Assembly: GCF_001431665.1 (NCBI RefSeq) | Contig: NZ_LLXV01000050.1 | Location: 1 to 36,238, forward strand | Direction of reading: 5' to 3' | Source of the DNA: Stenotrophomonas beteli | Lineage (GTDB): Bacteria > Pseudomonadota > Gammaproteobacteria > Xanthomonadales > Xanthomonadaceae | DNA length: 36,238 nt | Part shown: positions 7,851 through 16,412 of the stretch, piece by piece | Layout of the letters: each line of letters starts with the position of its first letter | Numbering within the stretch: position 1 is the stretch's first letter | Program-made: the position numbers and the translations under genes | The notes under the pieces: generated by a model | What the model saw: the letters and a program-made list of their open reading frames with translations, nothing else | Databases searched by the model: none | Told to the model about the DNA's origin: nothing

Positions 7851-9104
7851 TCAGCGGAAGGCTGCGATCGTGTGCTTGGTGTTGACCAGCACACGCTGGT
7901 TGTCGGCGGTACTGGCGTTGCCCATCGGGATGCCGTTGTAGCTGATGTTCGGGTTCGACCAGTAGTTCAGGCGCGGGCAGCTGCGGGTGCAGTTGTAGGC
8001 CATGATGGTGCGCCAGCCGGTGCCGCTGGACGGTTCATAGCGGTAGCCATGGCCATAGGCATAGGGCGATGTGCTGGGGTCGGTGGCGATGTCATGCCGC
8101 GCGCTCTGCAGGTGGCCGATCTCGTGCGCGAAGGAGTAATACCCGGTCGCACAGTCCCAGTACACCGCCGCGAACGCGGTCGACGCCGTCGAGCCGATGC
8201 CCGATGCCAGGCCGCAATAGGCGCTGTTGTTGATCAGCAGCACGCCGACGTCGGCGGTGGTGTTGTTGCGGCTGGTGTGGATGCTGTCCATGTAGCCATC
8301 GCTGGTGCCGCGGAACCGTGCCAGGTCGGTATCAAAGCTGCCCGACTCGCTGTAGCTGGTGGTCTCGTAACCGGCCAGCTGCAGGGTGAGGCCAACGTTG
8401 CTGTTGGTGTAGCCCTGGTTGGACTCGGCCACCGCCAGCTGCACCAGCGACTGCATGTTGCCGCCGTAGGCCGCCACCGCAGCGTTGGTTGCCACCACCA
8501 GCACACGGATGGTGGCCGGGGTGCCCGACGATGCCTGCGCGATGCCGATGCGGTCGCTGTCGCCCATCGGGATCTTCGGCAACTGGTTGTAGTCGGCCGG
8601 ATGGTCGGCCGGCATCCGCGATTCGTCCACCTCCACCAGCACGTGGCGGTTGCCCAGAGGGCGCAGCCGGTACAGCTTGCCGTCCTTGCGGATCGAACCG
8701 GTGAGGGTGTTGCCCGAGCGCACCAGGATCAGCGAATTGCCCGGATCATCCTGGCCGTTGGAGGTGGCGGCGGTCAGCCTGTCCGAGGGCGAACGGAACT
8801 GGCCGTACCAGATGCTGCCGCCATCGGGCAGCGCTTCGACCTTGCTGCGCACCGCCTGCACGCGCTGGCCGAGCAGCTCGAATTCCAGCTGCGTCGATGC
8901 GGTGGCCGCCGCATCAACGCGGACTTCCTGCACCGTGGCCGTGGACGGGGTGGCCAGCAGCTTGCCCAGTGCGGGCTCACTGTTTGCCGATGCGCGGCTG
9001 ATGACCGTCACCGGCTCGAACAGCGGTGCCGCATGCGCGGCCGCCGCCACCGACAATCCCAACACCAGGCCACCTGCCGCTTTACCAATCGATCTGGACA
9101 ACAT
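7851..9104 (-). CDS. Secreted reprolysin-like zinc metalloprotease
   Basis: The 417-aa precursor starts with a signal peptide (KAAGGLVLGLSVAAAAHA, cleavage near residue 25). A pro-region of roughly 170 residues follows, then a metzincin-like catalytic domain. The zinc site is HEIGHLQSARHD (H327, E328, H331, H337) and the Met-turn is IMAY at 367-370, as in M12B/reprolysin-like peptidases. Cys residues around the active site (CGLASG, WDCATG, NCTRSC) suggest disulfides in an extracellular enzyme. The expected role is a secreted protease acting on external protein or host tissue; targets are unknown. The start is chosen because AAGGAG lies six bases upstream and the signal peptide follows at once; longer in-frame N-termini are implausible. 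It is divergent from the Tle1-like gene, across a Fur-box-like site. Confidence 0.88.
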   Translation of the reverse strand: MLSRSIGKAAGGLVLGLSVAAAAHAAPLFEPVTVISRASANSEPALGKLLATPSTATVQEVRVDAAATASTQLEFELLGQRVQAVRSKVEALPDGGSIWYGQFRSPSDRLTAATSNGQDDPGNSLILVRSGNTLTGSIRKDGKLYRLRPLGNRHVLVEVDESRMPADHPADYNQLPKIPMGDSDRIGIAQASSGTPATIRVLVVATNAAVAAYGGNMQSLVQLAVAESNQGYTNSNVGLTLQLAGYETTSYSESGSFDTDLARFRGTSDGYMDSIHTSRNNTTADVGVLLINNSAYCGLASGIGSTASTAFAAVYWDCATGYYSFAHEIGHLQSARHDIATDPSTSPYAYGHGYRYEPSSGTGWRTIMAYNCTRSCPRLNYWSNPNISYNGIPMGNASTADNQRVLVNTKHTIAAFR

Positions 9105-9202
9105 TGCGTCGCTCCTTGAATGATGTGAACAGCGTTGATGCAGCACGACCCGGATCTGCCGGGTCCGGCCATCTGGCCTGCGCAGGTCGTGTGAATTCAA
9201 TA

Positions 9203-9221
9203 GATGATGAGAATGAAAATC
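9203..9221. promoter_or_regulatory. Fur-box-like sequence between metalloprotease and Tle1-like genes
   Basis: GATGATGAGAATGAAAATC matches 14 of 19 positions of the classical Fur consensus GATAATGATAATCATTATC, by hand comparison. It lies in the 226-base divergent intergenic region, about 100 bases upstream of the protease start and 110 upstream of the hydrolase start. Iron control is inference only. Confidence 0.4.
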
Positions 9222-9330
9222 AGGATTTGTGATCGACCTCATCTGCGTTCAGGCAGGTCAAAAGCGTCACTACACGTCGTCAACACTCCACTTTCGCGCT
9301 ACCGTGACGCAGCCACGACGGGGAATGCAC

Positions 9331-10788
9331 ATGGCACCATCGCAGGACACGGACGAAGCGGTCGACTTGCTGCGGATTGGCCTGTTCTTCGATGGCACCC
9401 GCAACAACGCGCACAACCTGGCGCGCGGTCGCCCGCAGCAACCGCAGCCGCGGCCCGCGCAGATGCGGGCCGACGATGACTCCACCTACCAGAGCCGGCT
9501 GACCAGCAGCTACGACAACGGCCTGACCAACATCGCGCGATTGCAGCAGCTGTATCCGGACAGCCGCCACGAAACCCGTGCCTGGCCCTCGCTGTCGATC
9601 TACGTGGAAGGTGTGGGAACCCGCGATGATGCCGACGACGACCTGATCGGACTGGCGTTCGGCATCGGCGCCAGCGGCGTGCGTGCCAAAGCACAACGCG
9701 CATTGCAGGTGCTGTTGCCGGCGGCGCTGACCGCCCTTTCCACGCGCTGGCGAGCGCCGCTGCGACGCGTGCAGGTGGACCTGTTCGGCTACTCGCGCGG
9801 TGCCGCTGCGGCACGTGACGTCGCCAACCAGCTGCAGGGCTGGGACAGCGCGCGCTGGCGGCAGCAGTTGCAGGCCGCGGGCCTGGCCTGCACGGATGAC
9901 TTCGCGCCGGCCACACCGGTGGTGCGCTTCATCGGGCTGTTCGACACGGTGGTAGCGGTCAACAGCGGGCGCGCCGACGAGCAGCCGCAGGTACGGCTGC
10001 GCGATGGCATGGCCGCGCACGTGGTGCAGTTGACCGCGCGTGACGAGCATCGCCAGCACTATCCCCTCACCCGCGTGGCGCCACCGTTTGCCGAGATCGC
10101 GTTACCCGGTGTGCATGCCAACATCGGTGGCGGCTACAACCAGGTGGAGGAAGGACCGAAGCTGCTGAGCCGGCCTCGGCGCCAGCAGCTGCGCCGTCCT
10201 GCCGTGGCCGATTACCAGACACCACCGCTGGCGGTGTTGCAGGCCACTACGGCCTATGCCGAAGCACAGGCCGATGCCGAGCGCTGGCGGCAACAGCTGG
10301 GTGTGGGCGCGAACGAGGTCTGGGTGGACGTCTGGCACCAGTGGCAGCAGCAGCGCCGTGCCGGCAGCCGCAGCGTGCTGCTGTCGCCGACGCTGTATGT
10401 CACCGCGGCGGTGGTGCTGCGCCGGCGCATCGACTGGCGCTACCAGCTGATCGCACTGCAGGTGATGCAGCAGCATGCCATCGACGCCGGCGTGAAGTGG
10501 CGTGCCCATGCCGCGGACGTTGCCGAGTGGGCATTGCCCTCGGCCCTGCAGCCGATCGCGCGTCGCCTGGTGGCTGGGCAGGCGCTCACCCAGCCGCAGG
10601 AAGCGCTGCTGCGCCGGCGTTACCTGATGCAGTCGGCGCACTGGAATTTCGATGCGCTGGGAGACACCGCGCTGACCTACGCCGCCGACGCCGGGGTCAG
10701 CGAACTGCCGTATCGGCCCGGCCCCGGCCTGTTCTACATCAACCGGCCCACCGTGGATGGCAAGCGCGTGGTGCTGCCCAACGCATGA
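9331..10788 (+). CDS. Tle1-like (DUF2235) alpha/beta hydrolase, putative phospholipase
   Basis: The 485-aa protein has the hallmarks of the DUF2235/Tle1-like catalytic family. LRIGLFFDGTRNN lies near the N-terminus (about 14-26), the nucleophile elbow is G-Y-S-R-G with Ser155, FIGLFDTVV contains Asp205, and PGVHANIGGGY contains His262. Together these form a plausible Ser-Asp-His triad. Characterised members include type VI secretion phospholipase effectors, while many others are of unknown function. There is no signal peptide, no transmembrane segment and no PAAR, VgrG or obvious immunity gene nearby, so it is an orphan here. The C-terminal ~180 residues are rich in Gln, Arg and Trp and unrecognised. 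The start at 9331 is favoured because GGGGA lies six bases upstream; the ATG at 9325 is possible. The stop codon abuts a 65-base palindrome that separates it from a convergent gene. Confidence 0.8.
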   Translation: MAPSQDTDEAVDLLRIGLFFDGTRNNAHNLARGRPQQPQPRPAQMRADDDSTYQSRLTSSYDNGLTNIARLQQLYPDSRHETRAWPSLSIYVEGVGTRDDADDDLIGLAFGIGASGVRAKAQRALQVLLPAALTALSTRWRAPLRRVQVDLFGYSRGAAAARDVANQLQGWDSARWRQQLQAAGLACTDDFAPATPVVRFIGLFDTVVAVNSGRADEQPQVRLRDGMAAHVVQLTARDEHRQHYPLTRVAPPFAEIALPGVHANIGGGYNQVEEGPKLLSRPRRQQLRRPAVADYQTPPLAVLQATTAYAEAQADAERWRQQLGVGANEVWVDVWHQWQQQRRAGSRSVLLSPTLYVTAAVVLRRRIDWRYQLIALQVMQQHAIDAGVKWRAHAADVAEWALPSALQPIARRLVAGQALTQPQEALLRRRYLMQSAHWNFDALGDTALTYAADAGVSELPYRPGPGLFYINRPTVDGKRVVLPNA

Positions 10789-10853
10789 AAAAGGGGACGG
10801 AGGGGATCAAGTCGTTTGTGGCACAAACGACTTGATCCCCTCCGTCCCCTTTT
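10789..10853. terminator. 65-base perfect palindrome, likely bidirectional terminator
   Basis: The sequence reads identically on both strands around a single central base (10821). The arms start AAAAGGGGACGGAGGGG and contain GATCAAGTCGTTT. It fills the whole gap between two convergent stop codons, and each strand ends in a short T run, so it can end transcription in both directions. A shortened relative is at 30793-30817. Confidence 0.75.
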
Positions 10854-10855
10854 CT

Positions 10856-11680
10856 TCAACCGGCCTGCTCGACCAGGTTGGCCAGTTCGTCGGCGTCGAA
10901 GCCGGCCAACAGGCGGGCTTCGATGTTGAACGGCCCGTGCAGGTAGCCACCGGCGTACTCCACCAGCAACTCCTTGAAGCGTGCGCGCGGCTCGACGCCG
11001 GCGCGGTCGCAGTACCAGCGGTACCAGCGCGAACCGGCGGCGACATGGGCCACTTCCTCGCGCAGGATCACTTCCAGCACCGCGGCGGTTTCGCCGTCGC
11101 CCACATTGCGCAGCTTGTCGATCATGCCCGGGGTCACGTCCAGGCCACGCGCTTCCAGCACACGCGGCACCAGCGCCATGCGCGCCAGACCATCGTGGGC
11201 AGTCTTCTCGCACATCTCCCACAGGCCGTTGTGCGCGGGAAAATCGGCGTAGTCATGGCCATGGGCCAGCAACCGTTCGCGCAGCAGCATGAAGTGCCGC
11301 GATTCGTCATCGGCGCAGCTGACCCAGTCGGCATGGAACGCCGACGGCAGGCCGCGGAAGCGATATACCGCATCCCAGGCCAGATCGATGGCGTTGAGCT
11401 CGATGTGGGCAATGGCGTGGATGAAGGCGGCGCGTCCCTCCACGCCGCCCAGGCCGCGTCGTGGCACTTCGCGCGGATGCACCAGCACCAGCTGCGGCGG
11501 CCGGCCCGGCATGCGGATCGGCTCCGGCGCCGGCGCATCGGTGACCACCTTCAGGCGACCTGCACGGAACGCGGCCGCATGGGCCTGGGTCAGCGCCACC
11601 TTGCGCAGCGGATCGGCTTCGGCCAGGCACTGCTGCGCAGCGCGCAGCAGATCGCCTCCCACGTCGGCTACATCCAGCAC
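10856..11680 (-). CDS. DUF455 ferritin-like domain protein
   Basis: The 274-aa protein matches the DUF455 family, uncharacterised ferritin-like four-helix proteins. Likely metal ligands occur as helix-spaced motifs: AHIELNAID (E94), DDESRHF (E126, H129) and REEVAHV (E209, H212). This arrangement suggests a non-haem di-iron or di-manganese site and an oxidase or hydroxylase activity, but no substrate is established. Translation probably starts at a GTG ten bases after purF ends; the GAGG before it is closer than ideal, so the exact start is uncertain. Position and strand make it the last gene of the folC-SPOR-cvpA-purF cluster. It ends at the palindromic terminator shared with the Tle1-like gene. 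Confidence 0.82.
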   Translation of the reverse strand: MLDVADVGGDLLRAAQQCLAEADPLRKVALTQAHAAAFRAGRLKVVTDAPAPEPIRMPGRPPQLVLVHPREVPRRGLGGVEGRAAFIHAIAHIELNAIDLAWDAVYRFRGLPSAFHADWVSCADDESRHFMLLRERLLAHGHDYADFPAHNGLWEMCEKTAHDGLARMALVPRVLEARGLDVTPGMIDKLRNVGDGETAAVLEVILREEVAHVAAGSRWYRWYCDRAGVEPRARFKELLVEYAGGYLHGPFNIEARLLAGFDADELANLVEQAG

Positions 11681-11690
11681 GCCCTCGGTC

Positions 11691-13157
11691 TCAGGCGCGG
11701 CGCTTGTGCTTGGCGTCGTCCGAACGCAGCTGCTGGATGCGCTCGAAGTAGCCCGGCTCGATGCCCGTCGGGTAATGGCCGTTGAAGCAGGACGAATCGA
11801 AGCTGCGCAGCGCCGGGTTGCCTTCGCTCACTGCCGCTTCCATGTCCTCGATGTCCTGGTAGATCAGCCAGTCGCAGCCGAGATGGGCTTCGATCTCTTC
11901 CACGCTGCGGTTGTGCGCGACCAGCTCTTCGGCGGCCGGCATGTCGATGCCGTAGATGTTCGGGAACCGCACCGGCGGCGCGGCACTGGCCAGGTAGACC
12001 TTACGCGCGCCGGCATCGCGGGCCATCTGCACGATCTGCTGGCTGGTGGTGCCGCGCACGATCGAATCGTCCACCAGCAGCACCACGCGGTTGCGGAACT
12101 CCAGGTGGATCGGGTTGAGCTTGCGACGCACCGACTTCACGCGCTCGCCCTGCCCCGGCATGATGAAGGTGCGGCCGATGTAGCGGTTCTTGATGAAGCC
12201 TTCGCGGTACTTCACCCCGAGCACGTTGGAGATCTCCAGCGCGGCATCGCGCGAGGTATCCGGGATCGGGATGATGGTGTCGATGTCGTGGTCCGGGCGC
12301 AGGCGCAGGATCTTCTCGCCCAGCTTGATGCCCATGCGCATGCGCGCCTTGTGCACCGAGACGTTGTCGATCATCGAGTCCGGGCGTGCGAAGTACACGT
12401 ACTCGAAGATGCACGGGGTGTGCTCGGCCGGTTCGGCGCAGATTTCCGAGAACAGCTCGCCGCGCGCGGTGATCACCAGCGCTTCGCCCGGCTGCACGTC
12501 CCGCACGCGCTGGAAGCCCAGCACGTCCAGCGCGGCCGACTCGGAGGCGACGATGTACTCATCACCTTCGGCATGGCTGCGCTTGCCCAGCACCAGCGGC
12601 CGGATGCCGTGCGGATCGCGGAAGGCCACCAGGCCCAGGCCCAGCACCACGCTGACCACCGCATAGCCGCCCTTGCAGCGACGGTGCACGCCCGCCACCG
12701 CACGGATCGCCGCTTCCGGGCTGAGCTGGCGCTGCTGCTCCAGCTCGTAGGCGAACACGTTCAGCAGCACTTCGCTGTCCGAATCGGTGTTGACGTTGCG
12801 GCGGTCCTGTTCGAACACCTGCTGGCGCAGCGCCTCGGTGTTGATCAGGTTGCCGTTGTGCGCCAGCGCGATGCCGTAGGGCGAATTGACGTAGAACGGC
12901 TGCGCCTCGTCCATGCCTTCCGAACCGGCGGTCGGATAACGCACGTGGGCGATGCCGACGCTACCTTCCAGGGTGGACATGGTGCGGGCATCGAATACAT
13001 CGCGGACCAGCCCGGTGGCCTTCTGCACCCGCAGGCGACTGCCGTTGGCGGTGGCGATGCCTGCCGCATCCTGGCCACGGTGCTGGAGGACGGTCAAGCC
13101 GTCATACAACTGCCCGGCGACGTTCTGGTTGCCGACGATTCCGACGATGCCACACAT
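11691..13157 (-). CDS. purF: Amidophosphoribosyltransferase
   Basis: PurF (488 aa) catalyses the committed step of purine synthesis, making 5-phosphoribosylamine from PRPP and glutamine. The N-terminal Ntn glutaminase begins MCGIVGIVG, so Cys2 becomes the catalytic residue after Met removal. HRGQDAAGI (26-34), HVRYPTAG (71-78) and AHNGNL (99-104) complete that site. The C-terminal phosphoribosyltransferase has the PRPP loop [14 protein letters not shown] at 358-371. Full length and intact. A GGAG ribosome site precedes the ATG. It follows cvpA by 30 bases in the same transcription unit, an order shared with E. coli. Confidence 0.97.
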   Translation of the reverse strand: MCGIVGIVGNQNVAGQLYDGLTVLQHRGQDAAGIATANGSRLRVQKATGLVRDVFDARTMSTLEGSVGIAHVRYPTAGSEGMDEAQPFYVNSPYGIALAHNGNLINTEALRQQVFEQDRRNVNTDSDSEVLLNVFAYELEQQRQLSPEAAIRAVAGVHRRCKGGYAVVSVVLGLGLVAFRDPHGIRPLVLGKRSHAEGDEYIVASESAALDVLGFQRVRDVQPGEALVITARGELFSEICAEPAEHTPCIFEYVYFARPDSMIDNVSVHKARMRMGIKLGEKILRLRPDHDIDTIIPIPDTSRDAALEISNVLGVKYREGFIKNRYIGRTFIMPGQGERVKSVRRKLNPIHLEFRNRVVLLVDDSIVRGTTSQQIVQMARDAGARKVYLASAAPPVRFPNIYGIDMPAAEELVAHNRSVEEIEAHLGCDWLIYQDIEDMEAAVSEGNPALRSFDSSCFNGHYPTGIEPGYFERIQQLRSDDAKHKRRA

Positions 13158-13187
13158 GGTGCGAGGTCTCCGCTGGGCTGTGCCCAG

Positions 13188-13949
13188 TTACAAGGAAGAT
13201 GGCCGTGCCTGGCCGGGGATCCCGCCCGCATCAGGCGCGGGACGGGCCGGGCGCGCGGGCACCGGCTCGATGTTGCTGGGCAGTGCGGGGGCCCGCCTGG
13301 GCTCCGGCTCCACGTCCACGGGCTGCGGCCATCCGCCGCCCGCCACTACCTGGTTGAGAACGCCATTATCGCCTGTCACCGTCGGCTTGCCCAACACCTG
13401 CTGCGAAGATGGGGCGTCCTCGGCCAGAGGCAAGGGCAGCCGCTCCGGCAGCAGGGCCTGCAACGGCAACGCCTGCGGCAATACCTGGTCCAGCTGTGGC
13501 AGTTGCGCCTGCATCCACGCCACCGCCGGTTGCAGCACCGGGCGCAGCTGCGACTGCTGCCACGCCGGCTCGCCCGGCAGCGCGGTGAAGCCGGCCAGCA
13601 ACAGCAGGACACAGGCGAAGAACGCGCCGCGGACCGCGCCCAGCGCCCCGCCCAGCAGACGATCGACGCCGCCGAGCAGGGTCAGCTTGATCACCGCCTT
13701 CAGCAGCAGGCCCACCAGGCCCACCAGCACGACGGTGGCTACGAACACCCCAAGGTAGCCGGCCAGATAATGACCGCTGCCCGGTGGCTGCGGTGCCGCC
13801 CACCAATGGGAGACCTGGTTGCCGAAGGTGAACGCCGCCCAGCCCGCCAGCAGCCAGGACACCAGCGCCACCACCGTACCGACGAACCCACGGATGAAGC
13901 CGAACAGGGCGGACGCGCCGATCAGCACGCCCAGCACGATGTCGATCAC
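13188..13949 (-). CDS. cvpA: CvpA family inner membrane protein
   Basis: The 253-aa protein starts MIDIVLGVLIGASALFGFIRG and has four hydrophobic segments (about 1-20, 24-45, 62-88 and 100-122), the CvpA topology. CvpA is needed for colicin V export in E. coli and is linked to envelope and bile tolerance; its biochemical role is not settled. The tail from about residue 125 is a long Pro/Ala/Gln-rich extension without recognisable fold, so the protein is longer than the E. coli homologue (about 160 aa). AGGAG lies nine bases before the ATG. It sits directly upstream of purF, as in E. coli. Confidence 0.9.
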   Translation of the reverse strand: MIDIVLGVLIGASALFGFIRGFVGTVVALVSWLLAGWAAFTFGNQVSHWWAAPQPPGSGHYLAGYLGVFVATVVLVGLVGLLLKAVIKLTLLGGVDRLLGGALGAVRGAFFACVLLLLAGFTALPGEPAWQQSQLRPVLQPAVAWMQAQLPQLDQVLPQALPLQALLPERLPLPLAEDAPSSQQVLGKPTVTGDNGVLNQVVAGGGWPQPVDVEPEPRRAPALPSNIEPVPARPARPAPDAGGIPGQARPSSL

Positions 13950-13992
13950 GCGACCCGCTCCTGCCTTCGACAGCGGCGGAGTGCGCGTCCGG

Positions 13993-15018
13993 TCACGGGT
14001 GCGGGCGGACCATGCCGGCCACGCCGACCTTGGCGGCGACCTGCGCCTTCAGCTGTTCGGCGTCGGCACGGTTGGCCACCGGCCCGACACGGACCCGATG
14101 CAGGGTGCCCTTGTCGGTACGCACCTGTTCGACGAAGGCACTGAAGCCGGCGGCGCGCACTTTGTCCCGCAGGGCGTTGGCATCAGTGGCCTGGCCGAAG
14201 GCGCCCAGCTGCACGGCAAAGCCGACGCCCGCCGCAGCCGGCGCGGCCGGCACGACCGGCGCGGTCGCCGGCTTGCTCGCGGTCGCTTCCGGCTTGGAGA
14301 CTTCCGGCTTCGGTGCCGGCTTGGGCGATTCCGGCTTGGCTGCCGGCGCGGTGGTGGCGGTCGGCGTGCTCGGCGGCAGGGTTTCGCTGCGCACCGGGTT
14401 GCCATTGGCCGACGGTGCGGTGGCGGCGGCAGGGGTGCTGGCGCTCGGTGCGGCCGGCGCCGGGGTCGCAACGACCGTGCTGCCTGCGGCCGCGTCCAGC
14501 GTGATGACTTCGGCCTTCACGTCGGAACGGATCTTCACCGCCTGCAGCCGGCCTGCTTCGGCCTGCGCGCGGTCGGCATACGGCCCGACGCGCACGCGCC
14601 AGGCCTGGCGGCCATTGAGCGTGGTGGTTTCACTGAAGCCCGGCAGCTGCGAGCGCTGCAGGTGGGCGATCACCGCGTCGGCGTCGGCCTTGCTGCCGTA
14701 GGCACCGAAGGTGACTGCATAGTTGCCGGCGGCCACCGCCGGGGAGGTATCCACCGTGGGCGGCGCGGCCGGCGCGGCAGCATCTGCCACTGGCTTGGCC
14801 TGGCCGCTCTGCAGGCCGGTGGCGCCACCAGCCGGAGCGACCAGCGGCAGCTCACGGGTTTCGAACTGGCCGTCGGCCGGTGCGTCCGGCGCGGCGATCG
14901 GCACGTTGGCGACACCGCTGTCCGGGGCCGGTCCCTTGACCAGCATCGGCAGGAAGATCACGGCCAGTGCCACCAGCACGATGGCACCAATCAGACGCTG
15001 TTTCAGAGGCGTATCCAC
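13993..15018 (-). CDS. SPOR domain cell-division protein (DedD-like), two SPOR domains
   Basis: The 341-aa protein has a short cytoplasmic N-terminus, one transmembrane helix (about 10-26, GAIVLVALAVIFLPMLV) and a periplasmic part. Two SPOR repeats are recognisable: about 98-173 (NYAVTFGAYGSKADAD, WRVRVGPYADRAQAEA) and about 265-338 (GFAVQLGAFGQATDAN, HRVRVGPVANRADAEQ). They are joined by a low-complexity Ala/Pro/Lys linker. SPOR domains bind denuded peptidoglycan at the septum. Its place between folC and cvpA is that of E. coli dedD, supporting a DedD-like role, but DedD has one SPOR domain and this protein has two. It is probably first in the promoter-proximal unit running to purF and the DUF455 gene. 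Confidence 0.88.
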   Translation of the reverse strand: MDTPLKQRLIGAIVLVALAVIFLPMLVKGPAPDSGVANVPIAAPDAPADGQFETRELPLVAPAGGATGLQSGQAKPVADAAAPAAPPTVDTSPAVAAGNYAVTFGAYGSKADADAVIAHLQRSQLPGFSETTTLNGRQAWRVRVGPYADRAQAEAGRLQAVKIRSDVKAEVITLDAAAGSTVVATPAPAAPSASTPAAATAPSANGNPVRSETLPPSTPTATTAPAAKPESPKPAPKPEVSKPEATASKPATAPVVPAAPAAAGVGFAVQLGAFGQATDANALRDKVRAAGFSAFVEQVRTDKGTLHRVRVGPVANRADAEQLKAQVAAKVGVAGMVRPHP

Positions 15019-15051
15019 GTGAGGCAGGCAACTGTCCGGAGGTTGCGGTCG

Positions 15052-15057
15052 ATTATA
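15052..15057 (-). promoter_or_regulatory. -10 element upstream of the SPOR-cvpA-purF unit
   Basis: On the minus strand TATAAT lies 33 bases before the SPOR gene ATG, within the 81-base gap after folC. The -35 is weak. It suggests that SPOR-cvpA-purF-DUF455 can be transcribed separately from folC. Confidence 0.5.
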
Positions 15058-15099
15058 CGGGTGCCGGACCAGACGGCGTCGGTGTTGGCTGAACGCGGA

Positions 15100-16371
15100 T
15101 CAGGCCGGATCCTGCAGCCATTGCAGTGCAGCGGCGGCGGTATGGAAGGAACCGAACACCAGCACCCGGTCGCCTCGCCCGGCCTTCGCCAGCACTTGCG
15201 CCAGCGCCTGCTCGACAGTGCCGGCCAGCGTCGCAGTGGCGGCTGCGGTATCGGCCAGGCGGGCCTGCAGCTGGGCCGCACTCTGCCCGCGAGGGCCGTC
15301 CAGGCCGGCCAGGGTCCACTCGCCCACCACGTCCTGCAGCGCCTGCACCACGCCCACCGCGTCCTTGTCCTGCAGCGCGGCGTACACCGCCAGCGTGCGG
15401 CCGCTGGACACCTCGGCCTTCAGCGCACGCGCCAGCTGGCCTGCGGCCTGCGGGTTGTGACCGACATCGACGCGGATCTGCACGCCCTCACGCTCGAATG
15501 CCTGCAGGCGTCCAGGGATGCGCGCCGCCGCGATACCGGCCGCCCACGCGGCACGCGGCACCGGCTTGTCCAGCGCGCGCAGCGCGGCCACGGCAGCACC
15601 GGCGTTGGCCAGCTGGATCGGGCCGGCCATCGCCGGGGTCGGCAGCTCCATCCGCAGGCCAACGTCGCGCCAGCGCCAGCGCTGGGCATCGATCGGCTCG
15701 TAGAAATAGTCGCTGCCGCCGCGGATCGCGTTGGCCCCCAGCAGGTAGGCGCGCGCCAGCACGCTGGAGGGCGGATCGGTCTCGCCGAGGACCACCGGCT
15801 TCCACCCACGGATGATGCCGGCCTTCTCGGCACCGATCGCCTCGCGGTCTTCGCCCAGCCACTCGGCATGGTCGATGTCCACGGTGGTGATCACCGAGAC
15901 GTCGGCGTCGACGATGTTCACCGCGTCCAGGCGGCCACCGAGCCCCACCTCCAGCACCGCCAGGTCCAGCCCGGCGTCGGCGAACAGCTGCAGTGCCGCC
16001 AGCGTGCCGTACTCGAAATAGGTCAGCGTGGTGTCACCGCGGGCCGCTTCGATGGTGTTGAACGCGGCCACCAGCGCCGCATCGTCCACGTCCTGGCCGT
16101 CGATGCGCACGCGCTCGTTGTAGCGCAGCAGGTGCGGCGAAGTGTACGCGCCGACCTTCCAGCCGGCGGCGCGCGCGATGGCCTCGATGAAGGCCACCGT
16201 GGAGCCCTTGCCGTTGGTGCCGCCGACCACGATGGTGCGCTTGGCCGGCGCGCCCAGGCCCATCACCGCGGCCACGGCGCGTACCCGCTCCAGGCCCATG
16301 TCGATGCTCGCCGGGTGCTGGCGTTCAATGTAGTCCAGCCAGTCGGCCAGGGTGGTCGGGGTGTTCGTCAC
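15100..16371 (-). CDS. folC: Dihydrofolate synthase / folylpolyglutamate synthase
   Basis: FolC (423 aa) adds glutamate to dihydropteroate and to tetrahydrofolates, using ATP. The Mur-ligase-type P-loop is VGGTNGKGSTVAF at about 49-61. Further family motifs are SPHLLRYNERVRI, EVGLGGRLDAVN and VDIDHAEWLG, plus the C-terminal DVGHNPQAA and FGSFHTAAA. The GTG at 16371 is chosen as start because it gives TNTPTTLADWLDYIERQHP, the normal family N-terminus; a longer in-frame extension upstream overlaps the previous gene and has no family resemblance. It lies 41 bases after the histidine phosphatase gene and 81 before the SPOR gene, matching the E. coli folC-dedD-cvpA-purF order. Confidence 0.93.
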   Translation of the reverse strand: MTNTPTTLADWLDYIERQHPASIDMGLERVRAVAAVMGLGAPAKRTIVVGGTNGKGSTVAFIEAIARAAGWKVGAYTSPHLLRYNERVRIDGQDVDDAALVAAFNTIEAARGDTTLTYFEYGTLAALQLFADAGLDLAVLEVGLGGRLDAVNIVDADVSVITTVDIDHAEWLGEDREAIGAEKAGIIRGWKPVVLGETDPPSSVLARAYLLGANAIRGGSDYFYEPIDAQRWRWRDVGLRMELPTPAMAGPIQLANAGAAVAALRALDKPVPRAAWAAGIAAARIPGRLQAFEREGVQIRVDVGHNPQAAGQLARALKAEVSSGRTLAVYAALQDKDAVGVVQALQDVVGEWTLAGLDGPRGQSAAQLQARLADTAAATATLAGTVEQALAQVLAKAGRGDRVLVFGSFHTAAAALQWLQDPA

Positions 16372-16412
16372 GGCAGCGGTTCCAGCAGAAGCAGTTGATG
16401 CGAGGGGATGGA

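Noticed and set aside
9331..10788. A type VI secretion locus around the Tle1-like gene
   Set aside because: No tss, hcp, vgrG, PAAR or immunity-like gene is present in the window.
11289..14144. A 951-codon plus-strand open frame across purF and cvpA
   Set aside because: It is antisense to well-supported PurF and CvpA, and its composition (His/Arg/Gln/Ala runs) is typical of a third-position-GC shadow.
13819..16398. An 859-codon plus-strand open frame across the SPOR and folC genes
   Set aside because: It is a shadow of two recognisable minus-strand proteins, with no domain or ribosome site.
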